This document shows, piece after piece, positions 1 to 9,796 of a stretch of DNA of 64,000 nt. The stretch is from Vibrio sp. AND4 (GTDB lineage: Bacteria; Pseudomonadota; Gammaproteobacteria; Enterobacterales; Vibrionaceae): assembly GCF_000171815.1 (NCBI RefSeq), contig NZ_ABGR01000006.1:122130-186129 (forward strand), in the 5' to 3' direction. The stretch's first letter is position 1. The number at the start of each line of letters is the position of its first letter. The notes under the pieces were generated by a model, which was not told the DNA's origin, made no database searches, and was given only the letters and a program-made list of their open reading frames with translations. The translations under genes were made by a program, and so were the position numbers.

Positions 1-785
1 GGGTTCCACGCACTGTAATCACAACCGTTAAGTATTCCAACTAAATCATGACCACGTTGTTGAAATTCCCACGCCATACCATGGCTACCAAGCTCGGTTT
101 TCAACTCTTGTGCATACGTCGGGCTGACTGCATTAATTTTATCTGCACTCATCACCCCGGCTTTTAACATAGCAATGTGTGTTTCACTGACTGACGCATT
201 TGGCACATTCCGACTATGAAACTCCGGGAGACACTGGAGATCATCATAACTAAATACCCCTTTGAATACTGCATTATGAATAGAGATAACACTGCGCGTA
301 TTGGCAAAGAAGGCATCGTTAGCATAGCGATGCTTGAGTAAGAATGGAACTAATCCTGTGTGCCAGTCGTTAGCGTGAACAATATCTGGTTGAAAGCCAA
401 GCTTAGGCAGCATATCAAGGCAGGCTGCGCTAAAAAACGCAAAGCGCTCACCGTTATCCGGGTAAGCTTGATTACTTTCTGCGTACATGGAAGGACGATT
501 GAAATAGGGTGGGCAATCAATCAAGTAAACGGGCGTCTCTCCCAAGGTTAATCTGAGGACACGATAGGACGTGTAAGGCCAACACGTCAAATCAGCCTCC
601 AGTACCGTCTCTGCTTGTGAGAGCTGCTCAATGCCAGTATAGGCAGGTATAGCAATTCGTACGTCTTGCTGAAGGTCACGAAGGGCCTTTGGTAGCGCCT
701 TGGCGACATCAGCCAGACCACCACTTTTGATCAGCCCTTCAACTTCAGACGCTACAAACAAAACAGATAAATTGTCAGTAGCCAA
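1..785 (-). CDS. glgA: Glycogen synthase GlgA (partial, 3' end off window)
   Basis: Transfers glucose from ADP-glucose to the growing alpha-1,4-glucan in the cytoplasm. The frame opens with a TTG at 785-783 and begins with residues ATDNLSVLFVASEVEGL, followed by the GT5 nucleotide-binding motif KSGGLADVAKALP. Further on it has HANDWHTGL (the HxxDWH motif) and GILNGCDYSAWNP, all typical of bacterial GlgA. About 261 codons are present and the C-terminal GT-B half lies beyond base 1. The start overlaps the last 11 bases of glgC, so the two are translationally coupled. The TTG start is inferred from family N-termini; no ATG in this frame fits better. Confidence 0.93.
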   Translation of the reverse strand, partial: MATDNLSVLFVASEVEGLIKSGGLADVAKALPKALRDLQQDVRIAIPAYTGIEQLSQAETVLEADLTCWPYTSYRVLRLTLGETPVYLIDCPPYFNRPSMYAESNQAYPDNGERFAFFSAACLDMLPKLGFQPDIVHANDWHTGLVPFLLKHRYANDAFFANTRSVISIHNAVFKGVFSYDDLQCLPEFHSRNVPNASVSETHIAMLKAGVMSADKINAVSPTYAQELKTELGSHGMAWEFQQRGHDLVGILNGCDYSAWN

Positions 786-1992
786 CACGCGCCCCTTTTG
801 GAATAACAACAATACCATCATCCGACACGTGGTAGTGTTTTTTATCTTCTTGTAGATTTACACCAATTTGTGTGCCCGGCGCGATATCCGCATTTTTGTC
901 GACGATCACACGGTGAAGAACACAACCCTCTCCAACCTTCACGTCACCGAGCAAAATGCACTGGCTAATATCACAGGCCGAAGCGATGTTGCTTCGGAAC
1001 CCAAGTACTGACTTCTCAATACGAGAGCCGCGCACGTAACTGCCACTGCATACCAAGCTGTCGATGATTTGAACTCGACCATTGTCTGAGTCAGTAAACG
1101 TGGCAGGCGGTAATGGTGGGTAATAGGTATGCAGTGGCCATTTTCGGTTGTATAGCGAAAACGGAGCATCCTTCTCCAACAAGTCCATATGGGCTTGCCA
1201 GTACGCGTCAATCGAACCGACATCACGCCAGTAAACCTCTTCTCTCTCACCAGTGATGCGGTTGGTACTGAAGTCATAAACGAAAACATCACCACGTGGG
1301 AACATTTTAGGAATAATGTCCTTGCCGAAGTCATGAGAAGAGGCCTCGTTGTCTGCATCCTCAATGAGTTCGGCAAACAAAACCTTAGCTTCAAAAACAT
1401 AGTTCCCCATCGAAACGAGCGCGTGTTTTGGGTCACCAGGAATAGATTTAGGATGGGCCGGCTTCTCTTCAAAGCCAATCATACGACCTTGGTTGTCGAC
1501 TTCGATCACACCAAATTGAGACGCTTCTGAAAGCGGCATTCTCAGTGCTGAAACCGTCAACGACGCCTCTCTCTCCTGATGAAAAGCCAACATCTGCTTG
1601 ATGTCCATTTTGTAAATATGATCTGAACCGAAGATGCAGACTTGCTCCGGTTCGGCCAGCTCCATAAACCGCAGGTTTTGATAGATGGCGTCCGCGGTAC
1701 CTTCATACCAACGCTTACCGGTACGCATTTGCGCAGGAATTGGGTCGATAAAACGGTCGGTAATACCATTGATGTTCCATCCTTTTTTTAAGTGATGGAA
1801 AAGAGATTGAGATTTAAATTGAGTAAGGACGTAAATTCGCATGAGATCCGCATTTGCGAAGTTATTTAAAGCGAAATCAATCAGTCGATAGCTCCCACCG
1901 AAAGGGACCGAAGGTTTACTGCGGGATTCTGTCAAAGGCCTCAGGCGAGAGCCTTCACCACCCGCAAGAATCATTCCCAAAACACCAGCCAT
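775..1992 (-). CDS. glgC: Glucose-1-phosphate adenylyltransferase (ADP-glucose pyrophosphorylase)
   Basis: Makes ADP-glucose from glucose-1-phosphate and ATP, the committed step of bacterial glycogen synthesis, feeding GlgA encoded immediately downstream. The 405 residues hold the nucleotidyltransferase signature GGEGSRLRPL at 11-20, the metal/substrate segment GSDHIYKMD at 122-130 and the sugar-phosphate segment GFEEKP at 173-178. A left-handed beta-helix-type C-terminal part follows, the usual site of allosteric control in GlgC. The start ATG at 1992 gives the expected N-terminus. Vibrios often carry a second glgC elsewhere; this is the copy in the glgCA operon. Confidence 0.96.
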   Translation of the reverse strand: MAGVLGMILAGGEGSRLRPLTESRSKPSVPFGGSYRLIDFALNNFANADLMRIYVLTQFKSQSLFHHLKKGWNINGITDRFIDPIPAQMRTGKRWYEGTADAIYQNLRFMELAEPEQVCIFGSDHIYKMDIKQMLAFHQEREASLTVSALRMPLSEASQFGVIEVDNQGRMIGFEEKPAHPKSIPGDPKHALVSMGNYVFEAKVLFAELIEDADNEASSHDFGKDIIPKMFPRGDVFVYDFSTNRITGEREEVYWRDVGSIDAYWQAHMDLLEKDAPFSLYNRKWPLHTYYPPLPPATFTDSDNGRVQIIDSLVCSGSYVRGSRIEKSVLGFRSNIASACDISQCILLGDVKVGEGCVLHRVIVDKNADIAPGTQIGVNLQEDKKHYHVSDDGIVVIPKGARVGY

Positions 1993-2475
1993 TCGTTATT
2001 CTCCATATAAAATTGTAGCTTGTAACTGGTAATCACTTGATATGAGCAGAACTCAGTGAGTCAAGTTAAAACATTAGTCGTGACGTACTAACAAGTTTCT
2101 GCGAACCCTTACAGCACAAGTACAAAAAACCATCGAACACCCTCGTACACCAACCCGTTAGTTGTCCTCTATGCTTGTAACAGCAAGCTGCACTCAGTTG
2201 CATTTGCTTCGCTATACGTTATCGGACTGGAATTAAATTACAATTTAAAATATGCCATACTGTGCAATATACAGATGTTGCTTACTCAATACGGTATATC
2301 GATCACATATCGGTGAGTAAGCCATTACATTGTGAAAACAATTTACAAACGGATTAACTACCCAAGTGCAGATTTGCGAAAGGTTACTTATAGACTTTGA
2401 ACTAACGATGAAAACAAAATAGAGAAAATTTGGAGGGATGACATAGCTAGGCAGGGTGACTTTCGAATAACAGGC
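1993..2475. other. Intergenic region upstream of glgC
   Basis: About 480 bases between the glgC start and the topA terminator. It is AT-rich and should carry the glgCA promoter. An 86-codon minus-strand frame (2245-2505) runs through the topA terminator hairpin and has no recognisable product, so I do not call it. I could not assign a convincing -35/-10 pair or a CRP site by eye. Confidence 0.4.
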
Positions 2476-2501
2476 AAAAAAAAGGCAGCGATATCGCTGC
2501 C
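2476..2501 (-). terminator. Rho-independent terminator of topA
   Basis: Perfect GGCAGCGA/TCGCTGCC stem at 2484-2501 (self-complementary centre ATAT), followed on the minus strand by a run of T (2483-2476). It begins about 20 bases after the topA stop codon. Confidence 0.85.
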
Positions 2502-2522
2502 TCATTCATTGAAACGAGATGT

Positions 2523-5153
2523 TTAGGCTTTGGCTTTTTTGCGCTTATCTGTGATTTCCCACTTGCCATCGATAAACAATGCTGTCCAACCGCTTGGTTT
2601 ACCATTGTCTTCGGTACGCACGTAGTTTTCCTTGCTCTTACGACTAAAACGTATCACTGCAGGGCGACCATCAGGGTCAGCAGCTGGCGCTGTAGTCAGA
2701 TACTTAAACTTCTCAGGAAGACGTTCTTCAAAACGAGCAAGTTCAGATACCAAGGGAGCACGTGTTTCACGTGATTTAGGGAAATTGCTCGCTGCCATAA
2801 ACAGACCAGAAGCGCCATCACGCAGAACAAAGTAAGCGTCTGAGTTTTCACACGGTAGCTCAGGGAAATGAACTGGATCTTCTTTTGGAGGCGCAACTTC
2901 ACCATTCTTCAAAATTTTACGAGTGTTCTTACATGTTTCACTCGTACAATCCATGTATTTACCAAAGCGGCCAGTTTTCAGCACCATATCAGTGCCACAC
3001 TTATCACACTCAACAACCGGACCATCGTAGCCCTTCACTTTAAACTCGCCGTGTTCAACAACGTAGCCTTCACAGTTCGGGTTGTTACCACAAACATGCA
3101 TTTTGCGCTTATCGTCAATCAGATACGCATCCATCGCAGTTTCACAGATAGGACAACGCTTCTTGGCACGCAGTGCAGCGGTTTCCACATCTTCTTCTAG
3201 AACGTTGATGATGCCATCTTCGTCACCTAGGTTGATGGTTGTCTTACAACGCTCTTTCGGAGGCAATGCATAGCCAGAGCAGCCAAGGAATACCCCTGTA
3301 GATGCGGTACGAATACCCATTGGACGGCTACAAGTCGGACACTCAATGTCTGTCTCAACGATGTGGTTAAGCTTCATGCCACCTTCGTTTTCGTCTTGTT
3401 CTGCTTTCTCGAGGTCACCAGTGAAGTCAGTGAAAAAGTTGTCTAGGACATCTTTCCACATCACATCGCCTTCGGCGATTTGGTCAAGTTTTTGTTCCAT
3501 ACGAGCAGTAAAGTCGTAGTTCATTAGGTCGTTAAAGCTGTCATCAAGACGATCAGAGACGATCTCTCCCATCTTCTCTGCGTAAAAACGACGCTGCTCG
3601 ACTTTAACGTAACCGCGGTCTTGGATCGTGGAGATAATTGAAGCATAAGTAGAAGGACGGCCGATGCCACGCTTCTCTAGTTCTTTAACCAGTGCTGCTT
3701 CTGTGAAACGCGCTGGTGGCTTAGTAAAGTGCTGCTTAGGCTCTAGTGACTCTAGAGAAAGCTTATCGCCTAGTTGAACAGCTGGAAGAATCGTATCTTC
3801 GTTTTTGCCCATTGGACGTTGTACGCGAGTCCAACCATCAAACTTAAGAATACGACCTTTCGCTTTAAGCGTGTATTCCGCCGCTTTGACACTGATTGTC
3901 GTCGAGTCGTATTCTGCTGGCGTCATTTGACATGCAACAAACTGATTCCAGATCAATGAGTAAAGTTTATGTGCGTCTGCATCAACACCTTGTAGATCTT
4001 CCGCTTTCACAACAACATCAGATGGACGAATCGCTTCGTGTGCCTCTTGCGCACCCTCTTTGCTGCCATATTTAAGCGGCTTAGAAGGAAGATATTTGTC
4101 ACCATATTCAGAACCAATGAATCCACGAACGGCATCCACAGCTTCCGCACTCAAATTAGTAGAGTCAGTACGCATATAAGTGATGTAACCCGCTTCGTAC
4201 AAGCGCTGTGCCAGCATCATTGTCTTTTTCACACCGTAACCAAGACGAGTACTTGCGGCTTGCTGCAGCGTTGAAGTGATGTACGGTGCAGACGGCTTGC
4301 TCTTTGTTGGACGGTCTTCACGCTTACATACTTCGTAGCTCGCCTTTTCCAGCTCAGATAGCGCAGCTTTGGCTTCTGTCTCGTTCACTGGCTTAAACGC
4401 AACGCCATCTTTTTGCGCAACAAGAAGTCTGAATGCAACCTTATCTTTGGTGTGCGTGTTCGCGTTGATATCCCAAAACTCTTCAGGAATGAAAGCGTTA
4501 ATTTCACGCTCACGCTCAACCAGCAGCTTAACCGCTACTGACTGTACGCGGCCTGCGGACAGACCACGCGCCACTTTCTTCCATAGCAATGGAGAAACCA
4601 TGAAACCCACCACGCGATCCATGAACCGACGCGCTTGCTGTGCGTTTACACCATCCATGTTGAGCTCACCGGGCGTTTGGAAAGCTTGTTGAATTGCATT
4701 CTTGGTAATCTCGTTAAATACCACGCGTTTGTATCGCTCTTCATCGCCACCGATGATCTCACGAAGGTGCCATGCGATAGCTTCTCCCTCGCGGTCCAAA
4801 TCGGTTGCGAGGTAAACAAAATCAGCATCTTTGGCTAATTTTTGTAGTTCGCTAACGACTTTTTCCTTGCCTGGAAGGATTTGATAATTCGCATCCCAGT
4901 CATGATATGGGTTGATCCCCATTTTTTTGATTAGCGCTTTACGATCTTTTTCTTTTTTGACACGCGCTTTCTCTTCCGGGCTCATTCCTTTCGTAGAAAT
5001 GGCAGCGGCTTTTTTCTCACCAGTGCTTTGTCCGGCCGTAGGCAGGTCACGCACGTGACCGACACTAGATTTAACAATAAAGTCTTTTCCAAGATATTTA
5101 TTTATCGTCTTAGCCTTGGCTGGTGATTCCACTATAACGAGCGATTTACCCAT
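2523..5153 (-). CDS. topA: DNA topoisomerase I
   Basis: Type IA topoisomerase that relaxes negative supercoils. The 876 residues begin with the TOPRIM domain (E9 in [12 protein letters not shown]118, D120 and E122 in [10 protein letters not shown]). The catalytic tyrosine is Y326 in [10 protein letters not shown], and a PSTYASI segment follows. The C-terminal part carries three Cys4 zinc ribbons (CPTC, CPIC and CDKCGTDM contexts). Length is close to the 865-residue E. coli enzyme. The adjacent divergent yciN is also next to topA in E. coli, which supports orthology. The 5' untranslated region contains a strong hairpin, listed separately. Confidence 0.98.
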   Translation of the reverse strand: MGKSLVIVESPAKAKTINKYLGKDFIVKSSVGHVRDLPTAGQSTGEKKAAAISTKGMSPEEKARVKKEKDRKALIKKMGINPYHDWDANYQILPGKEKVVSELQKLAKDADFVYLATDLDREGEAIAWHLREIIGGDEERYKRVVFNEITKNAIQQAFQTPGELNMDGVNAQQARRFMDRVVGFMVSPLLWKKVARGLSAGRVQSVAVKLLVEREREINAFIPEEFWDINANTHTKDKVAFRLLVAQKDGVAFKPVNETEAKAALSELEKASYEVCKREDRPTKSKPSAPYITSTLQQAASTRLGYGVKKTMMLAQRLYEAGYITYMRTDSTNLSAEAVDAVRGFIGSEYGDKYLPSKPLKYGSKEGAQEAHEAIRPSDVVVKAEDLQGVDADAHKLYSLIWNQFVACQMTPAEYDSTTISVKAAEYTLKAKGRILKFDGWTRVQRPMGKNEDTILPAVQLGDKLSLESLEPKQHFTKPPARFTEAALVKELEKRGIGRPSTYASIISTIQDRGYVKVEQRRFYAEKMGEIVSDRLDDSFNDLMNYDFTARMEQKLDQIAEGDVMWKDVLDNFFTDFTGDLEKAEQDENEGGMKLNHIVETDIECPTCSRPMGIRTASTGVFLGCSGYALPPKERCKTTINLGDEDGIINVLEEDVETAALRAKKRCPICETAMDAYLIDDKRKMHVCGNNPNCEGYVVEHGEFKVKGYDGPVVECDKCGTDMVLKTGRFGKYMDCTSETCKNTRKILKNGEVAPPKEDPVHFPELPCENSDAYFVLRDGASGLFMAASNFPKSRETRAPLVSELARFEERLPEKFKYLTTAPAADPDGRPAVIRFSRKSKENYVRTEDNGKPSGWTALFIDGKWEITDKRKKAKA

Positions 5154-5179
5154 AACTGACTCTAACGTCCTTCATTATA

Positions 5180-5215
5180 ATGCGGGTAAATGACCTCAGA
5201 AGAGGTTACCCGCAT
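5180..5215 (-). repeat. Inverted repeat (hairpin) in the topA leader
   Basis: ATGCGGGTAA at 5180-5189 pairs with TTACCCGCAT at 5206-5215, and an inner CCTC/GAGG pair (5194-5197 with 5202-5205) closes a four-base loop. It lies 27-62 bases upstream of the topA ATG. No T-run follows on either strand, so it is not a standard intrinsic terminator. It could affect topA mRNA stability or serve as an operator. Confidence 0.6.
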
Positions 5216-5622
5216 AATGTTCTATTTGATTGCTTCTTTTTTTACTATTGTGCGAGATGAAAAGAAGATCAACTGCTTTTTTGAAATTCAGACCCGATTG
5301 GTTGACAATTCATCGCCTTTGCATGTTGACGAAGCGAGATTCTAATAAGGCCTTGAGCGGCATATACTAAGCAGGCAATTATTTTTCTCACTAGTCGGAT
5401 TCAATAAATTATGCCTCACATCACAAATATTTTTCCTCTCGCGTTCAGAGCATAACCTCAGCCCACGGCTAAGATCCACTCTATTTCCAAGATATTCAAT
5501 CTCGACCATCTTCTATCGAAGGCGCGAAGAGCAAGCTCGCAATCAGAGATTTAGGTATGCAAAACCATGACATTTGTGGGTATACTTCACCAACACGAGT
5601 TTCATTGAATAACGAGAGCGCC
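5216..5622. other. Intergenic region between divergent topA and yciN
   Basis: About 400 bases with no credible gene. It must hold the two divergent promoters. A TTGACA hexamer at 5302-5307 on the plus strand lacks a good -10 at normal spacing, so I do not call a promoter. Confidence 0.4.
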
Positions 5623-5871
5623 ATGTCTGACAAAAAATGTATTGGAGAATTCGACCTTCTTTTAATTGCAAACCAAATCATTCAAGATCACGAAGATTAC
5701 ATCGAAGGTATGCGTGCGACAAGTGTAGAAGAAAAAGACGGTGTGTTGGTATTTAAAGGTGAATACTTCCTCGATGAAAAAGGTCTTCCAACACCCAACA
5801 CAACAGCCGTATTCAATATGTTTAAGTACTTAGCGCTCCACCTTTCAAAGGCGTTTACATTGAACAAGTAA
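5623..5871 (+). CDS. yciN: YciN family protein (DUF2498)
   Basis: Small cytoplasmic protein of 82 residues beginning MSDKKCIGEFDLL. It matches E. coli YciN (83 residues) along its length, notably DGVLVFKGEYFLDEKGLP and TTAVFNMFKYLALHLS. It sits beside topA as in enterobacteria. An upstream ATG at 5557 would add 22 residues with no counterpart in the family, so the start at 5623 is preferred. The molecular function is not established. A strong hairpin terminator follows the stop. Confidence 0.88.
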   Translation: MSDKKCIGEFDLLLIANQIIQDHEDYIEGMRATSVEEKDGVLVFKGEYFLDEKGLPTPNTTAVFNMFKYLALHLSKAFTLNK

Positions 5872-5886
5872 GCACTAAATATTCAA

Positions 5887-5926
5887 TAAAAAAGCCAGAG
5901 TACACCTCTGGCTTCTCCTTTTTTAA
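5887..5926. terminator. Bidirectional terminator between yciN and aroA
   Basis: Stem AAGCCAGAG (5892-5900) / CTCTGGCTT (5906-5914) with a five-base loop. It is flanked by an A-run on the left and a T-rich run on the right, so it can serve both converging genes. Confidence 0.85.
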
Positions 5927-5934
5927 AAGGCAAA

Positions 5935-7215
5935 TTAGCAGCTCAATGAGCTCAACTTATCAAAGTAATCCGGAAACGTTTTCGACGTACACTTAGGATC
6001 ATTAATTGTCACAGGCGTGTCGCTCAGCGCCACCAACGAGAAACACATTGCCATACGGTGATCATCGTAGGTATCAATCGCAGCGTGTTCGAGCTGAGGT
6101 ACAGGTTTCACTATGATGTAATCTTCGCCCTCTTCCACCTCTGCGCCGACTTTACGCAATTCAGTCGCCATTGCTGATAGACGGTCAGTCTCTTTTACTC
6201 GCCAATTATACACGTTACGTATTGCGGTCGTGCCTTCGGCAAACAGTGCCGTGGTCGCTATGGTCATTGCTGCATCAGGAATATGGTTATAATCCATATC
6301 AATGCCTTTCAATTGACCCACGCGAGAGATAACGTAATCATTACCCCATTCAATTTCTGCGCCCATTTTTTCTAGCGCATCAGCAAACCGGATGTCGCCT
6401 TGGATGCTGTTTTTACCTATGCCAGTCACTTTAACTTCACCGCCTTTAATAGCAGCTGCGGCCAAGAAGTAAGAAGCAGACGATGCATCACCTTCCACTA
6501 AAAAATCACCCGGTGCGATGTATTGTTGGCCAGCAGGGATCACAAACTCTTGGTAATCATTATTGATCACATCCACACCGAACTGTTTCATGATGTGTAG
6601 CGTGATATCGATGTACGGCTTCGAGACTAATTCACCCTCAATGTTGATACGAAGTTCACCTTCAGCTAATGGCGCTGACATCAAAAATGCCGTTAAAAAT
6701 TGGCTAGAAATAGAGCCATCAATCGACACAGAACCGGACTTTAGTCCAGTGCCTACAATTTTCAGTGGTGGGTAGTTTTCGTTTTCAAGGTACGTTACGT
6801 CTGCGCCAGCTGCCTTCAGAGCTGCCACTAAGTGACCAATTGGGCGCTCTTTCATGCGAGGTTCGCCTGTCAGAACATATTCGCCTTCACCCAAACATAG
6901 AGCCGCAGCAAGAGGACGCATTGCTGTACCAGCATTCCCCAAAAACAGTTCTACAGACTCTGAAACAGAAAATGGGCGACCGAGGCCTTCTACGACACAC
7001 TCCGTTTTGTCTCCTGACAAGTGGTATTGAACACCAAGCTTAGTCAGCGCATTCAACATGTGACGGATATCATCACTGTCGAGAAGGTTGGTCAACCGAG
7101 TCGTACCTTTTGCTAGTGCAGCAAGCAGTAACGCACGATTTGAAACACTCTTGGAACCGGGAAGATTCACTTCCCCTTGAATTTTATTGATAGGTTGTAA
7201 CGTTAGGCTTTCCAT
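5935..7215 (-). CDS. aroA: 3-phosphoshikimate 1-carboxyvinyltransferase (EPSP synthase)
   Basis: Condenses shikimate-3-phosphate and phosphoenolpyruvate to EPSP, the sixth step of the shikimate pathway. The 426 residues match the E. coli length (427). Signature motifs are [17 protein letters not shown] at 18-34 with catalytic K22, [11 protein letters not shown] at 92-102 and [13 protein letters not shown] at 117-129 with R124. Near the end, DDHRMAM is the usual conserved segment. Ala at the LGNAGTA position suggests a class I enzyme. The gene is followed by the terminator shared with yciN. Confidence 0.98.
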   Translation of the reverse strand: MESLTLQPINKIQGEVNLPGSKSVSNRALLLAALAKGTTRLTNLLDSDDIRHMLNALTKLGVQYHLSGDKTECVVEGLGRPFSVSESVELFLGNAGTAMRPLAAALCLGEGEYVLTGEPRMKERPIGHLVAALKAAGADVTYLENENYPPLKIVGTGLKSGSVSIDGSISSQFLTAFLMSAPLAEGELRINIEGELVSKPYIDITLHIMKQFGVDVINNDYQEFVIPAGQQYIAPGDFLVEGDASSASYFLAAAAIKGGEVKVTGIGKNSIQGDIRFADALEKMGAEIEWGNDYVISRVGQLKGIDMDYNHIPDAAMTIATTALFAEGTTAIRNVYNWRVKETDRLSAMATELRKVGAEVEEGEDYIIVKPVPQLEHAAIDTYDDHRMAMCFSLVALSDTPVTINDPKCTSKTFPDYFDKLSSLSC

Positions 7216-7376
7216 TAAAAGTTGATAATCCTTTGTGCCCTCACTTGAAGGTATTTGAGAGCTAAATAATTCTTCGTAAATTCAGACTAACGAAAAATTC
7301 TCTACAAAACCAGAGTAAATCCATGCTAATTTTTGAATAATTAGTCAGCTCAAACATTGGGCCGTAAAACATTAAC

Positions 7377-7853
7377 TTAATATGCGATATCAACCCGTAC
7401 ACCATCATCAAAATACAGGATTCGCACTTCGTCACCCCGTTTGAACAACATACTATTATCAACATCTTGAATAACGTTGATCAATTTATTACCTTTGACC
7501 TTGACCAATAACTCGACGAGCTTATATTCAACCGTGTATTCATAATTGCTGCGATTTCTTACTACCGCTGCACCTGCCAGTGCACCGACTGCGGTCGCCA
7601 CTTCTCTACCCGTACCGCCACCAAATTGGTTACCGACTAAACCACCTATCGTCGCCCCTAATAAGGTTTCCCAGCCGTTACTTTGAGACCGCTTAACATC
7701 CTGTTGGGTTATGTATCGCACTGAATCAACTTTGCCATACATCACTTGGTTAACTGGCTTAGCTACATTTCTTTCATAAGCGGCATTGGCGAAAAATGGT
7801 AAAAAAAGTATTATCACTACCCATCGTTTTATATTAATTGTTACTCCGCGCAT
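7377..7853 (-). CDS. Glycine-zipper 2TM domain envelope protein
   Basis: A 158-residue exported protein. Residues 1-24 form a signal peptide ending FANA-A, with no lipobox. A glycine-zipper segment at about 66-96 (GATIGGLVGNQFGGGTGRE, then GALAGAAVV) is typical of the SlyB / 17-kDa-antigen family, and the C-terminal part is beta-rich. Such proteins sit in or under the outer membrane; the exact function here is unknown. The start is well placed behind GGGGAG with about seven bases of spacing. It is transcribed alone, divergent from aat. Confidence 0.75.
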   Translation of the reverse strand: MRGVTINIKRWVVIILFLPFFANAAYERNVAKPVNQVMYGKVDSVRYITQQDVKRSQSNGWETLLGATIGGLVGNQFGGGTGREVATAVGALAGAAVVRNRSNYEYTVEYKLVELLVKVKGNKLINVIQDVDNSMLFKRGDEVRILYFDDGVRVDIAY

Positions 7854-7894
7854 AATAAGCTCCCCTAGGCTCTGATGTTGGTAAAGTTTTCTTT

Positions 7895-8605
7895 ATGACT
7901 ATCTATTTAACTGAACTTGATGATTCTCATTTGTTTCCGTCGCCATACGACGCATTGGATGACCCAAATGGCTTACTGGCATTTGGTGGCGACCTCAACC
8001 CTACTCGCATTCTAAAGGGTTATCATCAAGGTATATTTCCTTGGTATGGCCCTGGTGAACCGATTCTATGGTGGAGCCCGTCTCCAAGAGCAGTTTTTGA
8101 CCCTTTGCTATTTAAGCCATCAAAAAGCTTAAAAAAGTTTCAGCGCAAACAACAGTATAAAGTAACGCTAAACAATGCAACTGAACGCGTTATTCAACTG
8201 TGCTCTTGTACTCGACCAGCAGAAGAAACTTGGCTAAATGAAGAGATGCAAGCCTCTTACACCCAACTCGCAAAACACGGGCACTGCCACTCAGTAGAAG
8301 TATGGCACGATGAACAGCTTATCGGCGGCTTGTACGGGATCAGTGTGGGCCAGCTTTTTTGTGGTGAGTCTATGTTTAGCCTTAAGGACAACGCGTCCAA
8401 AATCGCATTATGGTATCTTTGCGACCACTTGGCGACAAACCTAGGTCAATTAATTGATTGCCAAGTCATGAATCCACATCTTGCTTCACTTGGCGCGTTA
8501 GAACTGGATCGCGACGATTTTATACAAAAACTACTATCTTTAAGAGATAAGAAAATGAATGTGGGCACGCTTGAACCACAGATTTTGCAGGGCGCGTTAT
8601 CATGA
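7895..8605 (+). CDS. aat: Leucyl/phenylalanyl-tRNA--protein transferase
   Basis: Adds Leu or Phe from aminoacyl-tRNA to proteins with N-terminal Lys or Arg, creating N-degrons recognised by ClpS. The 236 residues contain the family hallmarks LLAFGGDL (about 27-34), GIFPWYGPGEPILWWSPSPR (46-65) and GGLYGISVGQLFCGESMFS. The stop overlaps the start of bpt (8602), indicating co-translation. It lies within 4 kb of clpS and clpA, which act downstream in the same pathway. Confidence 0.97.
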   Translation: MTIYLTELDDSHLFPSPYDALDDPNGLLAFGGDLNPTRILKGYHQGIFPWYGPGEPILWWSPSPRAVFDPLLFKPSKSLKKFQRKQQYKVTLNNATERVIQLCSCTRPAEETWLNEEMQASYTQLAKHGHCHSVEVWHDEQLIGGLYGISVGQLFCGESMFSLKDNASKIALWYLCDHLATNLGQLIDCQVMNPHLASLGALELDRDDFIQKLLSLRDKKMNVGTLEPQILQGALS

Positions 8606-9303
8606 GCACAGATCTCCAACACATTCGTATCGGATTAACTAATGACCATCCATGCAGTTACTTACCTGATCGTAAAGAGCGAGTCGCCGTGGCGCTCGAC
8701 GACAACTTACACACAGAAGATAACTATCAGCTATTGATGGCAAACGGTTTTCGACGCAGTGGAGACACTATCTATAAACCTCATTGCCAGCACTGCAAAG
8801 CATGCCAACCCATTCGAATTGCAGTGGCCGACTTCATCCCCTCAAAAAGTCAAAAGCGTTTGCTAAATAAAGGAAAAGGCTTGCGTTGGGAGATGAAAAC
8901 GGAGCTAGACCTAAATTGGTTCGATATTTACAGCCGCTACATCTGTGAACGACACAAAGATGGCACTATGTTCCCGCCAAGAGAAGATGAATTTGCTCGG
9001 TTCGCAAAGACGACTTGGTTAACCACTGGGTTTCTTCATATCTATGATGAGACTGATCGACTACTCGCGGTCGCCATCACCGATATAATGGACAAATGTG
9101 CAAGCGCATTCTATACCTTCTTCGACCCAAACTTTTCTTTATCTCTTGGAACGTTAGGGGTTCTTTTCCAGCTAGAATATTGCCAACAACACAGCAAACA
9201 TTGGCTATATTTGGGTTATCAGATCGATGAGTGTCCGGCGATGAACTATAAAACTCGCTTTCAACGACACCAAAAGCTAGTAAATCAGCGTTGGCAAGGG
9301 TAG
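8602..9303 (+). CDS. bpt: Aspartate/glutamate leucyltransferase (Bpt)
   Basis: Homologue of eukaryotic arginyl-tRNA transferase. The Vibrio vulnificus Bpt enzyme is known to transfer Leu to N-terminal Asp or Glu. The 233 residues have the N-terminal cysteine set of the ATE family: C18 in HPCSYLPD, and C62, C65 and C68 in HCQHCKACQP. The GNAT-like C-terminal domain includes RRSGDTIY and WLYLGYQIDECPAMNYK. The start overlaps the end of aat by four bases. Together the pair widens the substrate range of the N-end rule pathway served by the clpS-clpA pair nearby. Confidence 0.95.
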   Translation: MSTDLQHIRIGLTNDHPCSYLPDRKERVAVALDDNLHTEDNYQLLMANGFRRSGDTIYKPHCQHCKACQPIRIAVADFIPSKSQKRLLNKGKGLRWEMKTELDLNWFDIYSRYICERHKDGTMFPPREDEFARFAKTTWLTTGFLHIYDETDRLLAVAITDIMDKCASAFYTFFDPNFSLSLGTLGVLFQLEYCQQHSKHWLYLGYQIDECPAMNYKTRFQRHQKLVNQRWQG

Positions 9304-9383
9304 AATACGCCACAACTTTACATAATTACTGTTTAGCGGCAAAATAAGCGCGCTAATACCGCCTAATTTCTAAAGAGGATTAA

Positions 9384-9602
<219 letters not shown>

Positions 9603-9623
9603 TCTCTGATTTTCGAATACAAT

Positions 9624-9652
9624 AAAAAACGGAGCCTATGGCTCCGTTTTTT
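9624..9652 (+). terminator. Rho-independent terminator of infA
   Basis: Stem ACGGAGCC/GGCTCCGT with a TAT loop, flanked by an A-run and a T-run; it lies about 20 bases past the infA stop and could work in both directions. Confidence 0.9.
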
Positions 9653-9705
9653 ATTGTCTGTGATTAACGAGTCTGCCTCTTCTCCTAATGAGAATTTTCG
9701 GACAC

Positions 9706-9734
9706 AAAAAAGCGCGACTATTCGCGCGCTTTTG
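9706..9734. terminator. Second hairpin terminator, likely for clpA
   Basis: AGCGCG (9711-9716) pairs with CGCGCT (9725-9730). The A-run at 9706-9710 gives a T-run on the minus strand, and a T-run also follows on the plus strand. It lies about 65 bases beyond the clpA stop. Confidence 0.7.
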
Positions 9735-9796
9735 CAATTAGTTTCAACCGTTTTGTTATTGGCTTCAACAAAAAATAGCTAGAGTAAAGCAAAGAA

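Noticed and set aside
2245..2505. 86-codon frame upstream of glgC
   Set aside because: It runs through the topA terminator hairpin, has no recognisable product and no good ribosome-binding site.
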